DNA from: Actinomadura rubteroloni
GTDB lineage: Bacteria; Actinomycetota; Actinomycetes; Streptosporangiales; Streptosporangiaceae
Length of the DNA stretch: 64,000 nucleotides
Assembly: GCF_002911665.1 (NCBI RefSeq)
Contig: NZ_MTBP01000002.1
Span: forward strand, 1,178,001 to 1,242,000
Direction: 5' to 3'
The notes under the pieces were generated by a model. The model made no database searches and had not been told where the DNA came from. It saw only the letters and a program-made list of their open reading frames with translations. The translations under genes were made by a program, and so were the position numbers. This document shows, in pieces, positions 60,173 through 64,000 of the stretch (position 1 is its first letter; each line of letters opens with the position of its first letter).

Positions 60173-60505
60173 ATGACCGACTCCACGAACCCCAAAGAGA
60201 ACCAGCCGACCCTCTACACGCCGTCCGAGGTGGCGCAGTTCTTCCGCGTCGACCCCAATACCGTCACGCGATGGGCGCGGACCGGGACGCTGAACCCGAT
60301 CACGCTGCCGTCCGGGCACCGGCGCTACCACGCGACCGAGATCCACGAGCTGCTCGAGATCGGCAACGCCAGGGAACCCGCCGCCCCGCTCCAGGAGGCC
60401 GAGTTCGTGCCCGGCCTCCGCGCGCTGGCCGTGCTCCAGAGCGTCGTCCGCGACTACTTCGACGGCGACCCGTCCGCCGTCGTGAAGGCGCTCACCAACC
60501 CCTGA
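60173..60505 (+). CDS. BldC-like MerR-family DNA-binding protein
   Basis: A 110-residue regulator. The MerR-type winged helix YTPSEVAQFFRVDPNTVTRWARTGTLN-PITLPSGHRRY (about residues 14-52) closely follows the BldC pattern (VDPxTVTRWxxxGxLxxxxxxxGHRRY). After residue 60 an acidic extension (VLQSVVRDYFDGDPSAVVK) is longer than in BldC itself. BldC binds direct repeats cooperatively to time development; a paralogous role is inferred. No effector-binding domain is present. Confidence 0.9.
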   Translation: MTDSTNPKENQPTLYTPSEVAQFFRVDPNTVTRWARTGTLNPITLPSGHRRYHATEIHELLEIGNAREPAAPLQEAEFVPGLRALAVLQSVVRDYFDGDPSAVVKALTNP

Positions 60506-60575
60506 TCCCTGCAAGCTCGTCGGCCGGATGTTCTCGACGTCCGGCCGACGAGCTGCCGCCGCGGTGCGTCCGAGG

Positions 60576-62651
60576 TCAGGAGCAGAGGGAGAGGACGGCC
60601 GGGCCGTAGCGGTCCAGTTTCACCTTTCCGACGCCCGGGATCTGGGCCAGGTCCTCCAGGGTCTCGGGGGCGCGTTCGGCTATCGCTTGGAGGGTCGCGT
60701 CGGTGAAGACGACGTAGGCCGGGACGCGTTGTTCCGCCGAGATCTCGGCCCGCCAGTCCTTCAGGGCGACCAGGACGTTCTCGTTCATCTCCGCCGGGCA
60801 GTCCTCGCAGCGGCCCAGCTTGCGCTCCACCGCCGCCGTCAGCGGACGCCCGCACACCCGGCACGGCTGGGGGCCCTTGGCCACGCGGCGGGTCTTAATC
60901 CGGTCGACGGACGGTGGGGCGTGCGTGGACGCCTTGGGCGTCAGGCCGTCCAGGAAGCGCGACGGCTGCCGCTGACGGCCGCCGCCCGGCGAGCGCGCCA
61001 GGCCCCAGGACAGGTGCAGGTGCTCGCGGGCTCGCGTCACGCCCACGTAGAGGAGTCGGCGTTCCTCTTCGACGGCCGCCGGGGTGTCCGCGTAGATGAT
61101 CGGCATCATGCCCTCGACCAGCCCGACCAAGAACACCGCGTCCCACTCCAGGCCCTTCGCCGCGTGCAGGGACGCCAGCGTCACGCCCTCCAGCGGCGGC
61201 GCGTGCTGGGCCGCCGCGCGGACCTCCAGCTCGGCGACGAAGTCCGGCAGGGACGCGCGCGGATTGTCCGCCGCCATGTCCTCGGCCAACTGCGCCAGCG
61301 CGGCCAACGACTCCCAGCGCGCCCGCGGCGCGCCCGCGCCCTCCGGCGGACGGTCGCTGAACCCCGCGCCCGACAGCACGTGCCGCACGGTGTGGATGAG
61401 GCCCGTCCCGTCGGTCTCGGCGTCCGCGCCGGCCCGGGACGCGCCGCGCAGCCGCACCACCGCCTCGCGCACCTCGGGACGCTCGAAGAACCGCTCCGCC
61501 CCCCGCACCACGTACGGGACGTTCTGCGACGCCAGCGCCGACTCGTACGCCTGCGACTGCGCGTTCACCCGGAACAGCACCGCGATCTCCCGCGCGGGCA
61601 CGCCCTTCTCGACCAGCTCCCGCGCGCGGCGCGCCACGTCCTCGGCCTCGGCGATCTCGTCGGCGTAGGCGGTGAAGTCGGGCTCGGGGCCGGGCGGGCG
61701 CTGCGCGACCAGCTCCAGCCGGTGCCGCCGCGCCTCCTCCCCGACCGCCCGGTCGATCACCCCGTTGGCCAGCGCGACGACCTGCGGCGTGGAGCGGTAG
61801 TCGCGGACGAGCTTGACCACCGTCGCGTCCGGGAACTCGCGCGTGAAGTCCAGCAGGTAGCGCGGCGTGGCCCCGGTGAACGAGTAGATCGTCTGGTTGG
61901 GGTCGCCGACGACGCACAGGTCGTCCCGGTCGCCGAGCCACATCGACAGCAGCAGCTTCTGGAGCGGGTTGACGTCCTGGAACTCGTCCACCACGAAGTG
62001 CCGGTACTGCTCGCGGACCTCCCGCGCGACCTCGGGATGCTCGCCGATCACCGCCGCCGTCAGCTCCAGCATCCCCTCGAAGTCGAGCAGGTTGCGCTCG
62101 CGGCGGAGCTGCTCGTACATCGCGTAGAGGTTGGCGACGTCCACCACGTTCACCGAGGACTTGCGGCCGGCCCGCGCGACGCCCGCCGCGTAGTCCTCGG
62201 GACGGTGCTGGGTGACCTTCGCCCACTCGATCTCGTCCGCGACGGCGCGCAGCTCGGTGCCGCCGAGCGACACCCGGCACACCGACGCGGCCTCCCGGAC
62301 GAGCGGGATCTTCGATTTCAGGATCGTCGGCCGGTCGCCCCCGATCACGCGCGGCCAGAAGTAGGAGAGCTGGCGCAGCGCGGCGGCGTGGAACGTCCGG
62401 GCCTGGACGCCGGTCGCGCCCAGCCGGGTGAGCCGCCCCCGCAGCTCCCCCGCCGCCCGGTTGGTGAACGTCAGGGCGAGGACGCGCTGCGGGCTCATCC
62501 GCCCGGTGAGGATGGCGTAGGCGATCCGGTGGGTGATCGCGCGCGTCTTGCCCGTCCCGGCTCCGGCGAGCACGCACACCGGACCGCGCACGGCCTCGGC
62601 GACCGCGCGCTGTTCCGGGTCGAGGCCCGCGAGCACCGCCTGTGCGTCCAT
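60576..62651 (-). CDS. uvrD2: UvrD2-type superfamily I DNA helicase
   Basis: A 691-residue 3'-5' helicase. Motif I is VLAGAGTGKTRAIT, Ia ALTFTNRAAGEL, II VVDEFQDVNPLQ, III VVGDPNQTIYSFTGA, IV VRDYRST, V LASLHAAKGLEWD and VI LLYVGVTRARE. The C-terminus has the four-cysteine motif (CRVCG...CEDCP) and an HRDC domain, the hallmark of actinobacterial UvrD2. ATG 62651 has AAGGA eight bases upstream; ATG 62660 is possible. It is divergent from the mycoredoxin gene, as in Streptomyces and Mycobacterium. Confidence 0.96.
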   Translation of the reverse strand: MDAQAVLAGLDPEQRAVAEAVRGPVCVLAGAGTGKTRAITHRIAYAILTGRMSPQRVLALTFTNRAAGELRGRLTRLGATGVQARTFHAAALRQLSYFWPRVIGGDRPTILKSKIPLVREAASVCRVSLGGTELRAVADEIEWAKVTQHRPEDYAAGVARAGRKSSVNVVDVANLYAMYEQLRRERNLLDFEGMLELTAAVIGEHPEVAREVREQYRHFVVDEFQDVNPLQKLLLSMWLGDRDDLCVVGDPNQTIYSFTGATPRYLLDFTREFPDATVVKLVRDYRSTPQVVALANGVIDRAVGEEARRHRLELVAQRPPGPEPDFTAYADEIAEAEDVARRARELVEKGVPAREIAVLFRVNAQSQAYESALASQNVPYVVRGAERFFERPEVREAVVRLRGASRAGADAETDGTGLIHTVRHVLSGAGFSDRPPEGAGAPRARWESLAALAQLAEDMAADNPRASLPDFVAELEVRAAAQHAPPLEGVTLASLHAAKGLEWDAVFLVGLVEGMMPIIYADTPAAVEEERRLLYVGVTRAREHLHLSWGLARSPGGGRQRQPSRFLDGLTPKASTHAPPSVDRIKTRRVAKGPQPCRVCGRPLTAAVERKLGRCEDCPAEMNENVLVALKDWRAEISAEQRVPAYVVFTDATLQAIAERAPETLEDLAQIPGVGKVKLDRYGPAVLSLCS

Positions 62652-62716
62652 GGGGGTCATCCTTGCAGGAGGGACGGACGGAGCGAAGCGGGGACGAGGG
62701 GTTGTGGATAACCTCC

Positions 62717-62742
62717 GGAATGCCGCACACTGCGGCGCTGTT
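62717..62742 (+). promoter_or_regulatory. SigR promoter of the mycoredoxin gene
   Basis: GGAAT (62717-62721) is followed by exactly 18 bases and GTT (62740-62742), the SigR consensus in its core (CGGAAT-N18-GTT). It lies about 45 bases before the ATG. It links this gene to the sigR-rsrA switch 56 kb away. Confidence 0.85.
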
Positions 62743-62787
62743 GTTCCAGACGCCGAGACGCCCGAGCAGCGAGGAGACGACGCACCG

Positions 62788-63042
62788 ATGGCCACGCCCC
62801 TCACCATGTACACGACGACCTGGTGCGGATTCTGCCGCCGACTGAAGTCCCAGCTCGCCCGCGAGGGCATCGAGATGGTGGAGATCGACATCGAGCGCGA
62901 CCCCGCCGCCGCCGAGTTCGTGATGAGCGTGAACGGCGGCAACCAGACCGTCCCGACCGTGACGATCGGCGACGACGTGGTGCTGACGAACCCCAGCGCC
63001 AAGGAGGTCAAGCGGCACCTGACGGAGCTCGGCGCCCTCTGA
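62788..63042 (+). CDS. mrx1: Mycoredoxin (glutaredoxin-like)
   Basis: An 84-residue thioredoxin-fold oxidoreductase that reduces mycothiol mixed disulfides. It begins MATPLTMYTTTWCGFCRRLK, with the active site CGFC and the cis-Pro region NQTVPTVTIGD. The size and motif match mycoredoxin-1. GAGGAGA lies 11 bases before ATG 62788. The SigR promoter upstream makes it oxidant-inducible. A bidirectional terminator follows. Confidence 0.95.
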   Translation: MATPLTMYTTTWCGFCRRLKSQLAREGIEMVEIDIERDPAAAEFVMSVNGGNQTVPTVTIGDDVVLTNPSAKEVKRHLTELGAL

Positions 63043-63051
63043 CCGACCGCG

Positions 63052-63079
63052 GAGAGCCCGTCCGTCCGGACGGGCTCTC
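63052..63079. terminator. Bidirectional terminator
   Basis: A perfect 12-base inverted repeat GAGAGCCCGTCC / GGACGGGCTCTC with a four-base loop between the convergent mycoredoxin and nudC genes, nine bases after the former and six before the end of the latter. Confidence 0.85.
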
Positions 63080-63085
63080 GGCGTC

Positions 63086-63991
63086 TCAGAAGTCCGGCAT
63101 CTTCGGCAGCGGCCCGCCGTACCAGCGCATGATGAGCTGCGCGGCGATCGACAGCGGGCCGGGCGCGATGATGTCGCCGGATCCGATGGCGGCGGTCAGC
63201 TCGTCCCGCGAGTACCAATCGGCGTCGGTTATCTCGTCGCTGTCCGGACGCAGGAGCGTCGAACCGTCCGCCCGCGCGAAGAACCCAAGCATGAGGCTCT
63301 GCGGCAGCGGCCACGGCTGGCTCCCGAGGTACCGGACGTCCCGGACCTCGATCCCGACCTCTTCGCGCACCTCCCGCGCGACGGCCTGCTCCAGCGACTC
63401 CCCGGGCTCCACGAACCCGGCGAGGATCGAGCGGCGGTCGGCGGGCCACTGCGGGCCGCGCGCGAGCAGGACGCGGTCGTCGTCGTCCCGGACGAGCATG
63501 ATCACGGCCGGGTCGACGCGCGGGTGGTGCTCGCTGCCGTCGCTGGGGCAGACGCGGACGTGCCCGGCGGACTCGACGCGCGTCTCCGTCCCGCAGCGCG
63601 GGCAGAACCGGTGCGTGGCGTGCCAGTGCGCGAGCGCGACGGCGAGCGTCAGCAGCCCCGAGTCGCGGTCGCCGAGCAGCGCGCCGACGTGCCGGAGACC
63701 GGCGGGCTCGGCGCCCTCGACCTCCGGCAGCGGCCCGGGGACGGCGAAGTGCGGCGTCCCGTCGGGCTCGACGCCGAGCAGCCACGGGTCGCCGGGCGGG
63801 GCGTCGGCGGGCGCGACCTCGACCAGCGCGGTGCGGCCCGCGACGAGCGTGCGGCCCTTCTCCACGACCAGCACGCGGGCGCGCGGGTCCTTCCACAGCG
63901 CGGCGACCCAGTCCGCGTCGCGGCGGCGTTCGCCCGCGCGGTCCAGGTCCCCGCGGGCGAGGGCGAGCCATTCCAGCGGCGTATTTTCCAC
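63086..63991 (-). CDS. nudC: NAD+ diphosphatase NudC
   Basis: A 301-residue NUDIX enzyme cleaving NAD(H) and NAD-capped RNA 5' ends to NMN. The zinc ribbon starts HRFCPRCGTETRV and continues with VRVCPSDGSEHHPRVDP. The Nudix box is GFVEPGESLEQAVAREVREEVGI, followed by the NudC-diagnostic SQPWPLPQSLM. GTG 63991 lies nine bases from the window edge and no ribosome site can be checked, so the start could lie further right. Confidence 0.93.
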   Translation of the reverse strand: MENTPLEWLALARGDLDRAGERRRDADWVAALWKDPRARVLVVEKGRTLVAGRTALVEVAPADAPPGDPWLLGVEPDGTPHFAVPGPLPEVEGAEPAGLRHVGALLGDRDSGLLTLAVALAHWHATHRFCPRCGTETRVESAGHVRVCPSDGSEHHPRVDPAVIMLVRDDDDRVLLARGPQWPADRRSILAGFVEPGESLEQAVAREVREEVGIEVRDVRYLGSQPWPLPQSLMLGFFARADGSTLLRPDSDEITDADWYSRDELTAAIGSGDIIAPGPLSIAAQLIMRWYGGPLPKMPDF

Positions 63992-64000
63992 GTTCGTCCC

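Noticed and set aside
59763..60176. 137-codon ORF ending in an ATGA overlap with the BldC-like gene
   Set aside because: It is a Pro/Arg/Ser-rich, structureless product without ribosome site; the frame is open by GC bias alone.
62652..63971. Upstream extension of the uvrD2 frame to 63971
   Set aside because: The extension runs antisense through the mycoredoxin gene and out of frame through nudC; motif I of the helicase begins about 25 residues after ATG 62651.

Overview
The window is about 70% G+C or higher, almost solidly coding, with strong third-position GC, many GTG/TTG starts and frequent 1-4 base start/stop overlaps. Together with a mycothiol-type SigR/RsrA pair, a mycoredoxin, a WhiB factor, a BldC-like regulator and an UPF0182 protein, this points to a mycelial actinobacterium. 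Gene content and order from sigR-rsrA to whiB7 and uvrD2-mycoredoxin recall the SCO5180-SCO5220 neighbourhood of Streptomyces. The GC-rich intergenic hairpins suggest Actinomadura or another Thermomonosporaceae member. That placement is inference; no database search was run.

1-11 kb: the start of a biotin carboxylase, two membrane-anchored HD-domain proteins (one intact HD-GYP, one degenerate), a sugar epimerase, the thiol-oxidative stress switch sigR-rsrA with a perfect SigR promoter of its own, then housekeeping genes (SRAP DNA-repair protein, DoxX-like protein, rsgA, hisN). 11-25 kb: oxidation and lipid-type genes, namely an L-2-hydroxyglutarate oxidase, a type-B esterase, a P450-SDR pair, an L,D-transpeptidase, an unusual alpha/beta-hydrolase fused to a degenerate FATP-like adenylation module, a fatty-acyl-AMP ligase, a secreted esterase and a secreted HELxE/Fn3 protein.

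25-30 kb: proline catabolism (pruA, proline dehydrogenase, a divergent PucR-type regulator) plus a potassium channel, bracketed by two near-identical cassettes that each carry an initiator tRNA-Met, its own promoter and a large 3' hairpin. 30-43 kb: core genes (Lon-like PDZ protease, moaE, PPA1309, UPF0182, zincin-type protein, NUDIX, YgjP-type peptidase, ABC1 kinase, LysR and SDR). 43-45 kb: whiB7 with a textbook regulatory leader (AT-rich activated promoter, upstream ORF, intrinsic terminator as attenuator), then tesB.

45-50 kb: an exported copper-type operon (proline-rich protein, CopD, two cupredoxins, CopC, a small anchored protein); one cupredoxin carries a duplicated helical domain. 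50-60 kb is accessory: a PadR repressor with twin palindromic operators and a flavin monooxygenase; a cation exchanger whose C-terminal end is repeated as a pseudogene beyond a DHFR-like gene; an AAA ATPase coupled to a 49-residue ORF; and a GntR-UTRA/YdcF module facing two small unknown genes across two identical perfect palindromes. 60-64 kb: a BldC-like regulator, UvrD2 helicase, SigR-controlled mycoredoxin and NudC.

The strongest regulatory signals are the whiB7 leader, the two SigR promoters (at sigR and at the mycoredoxin), the PadR and GntR operator pairs, and the duplicated tRNA cassettes.
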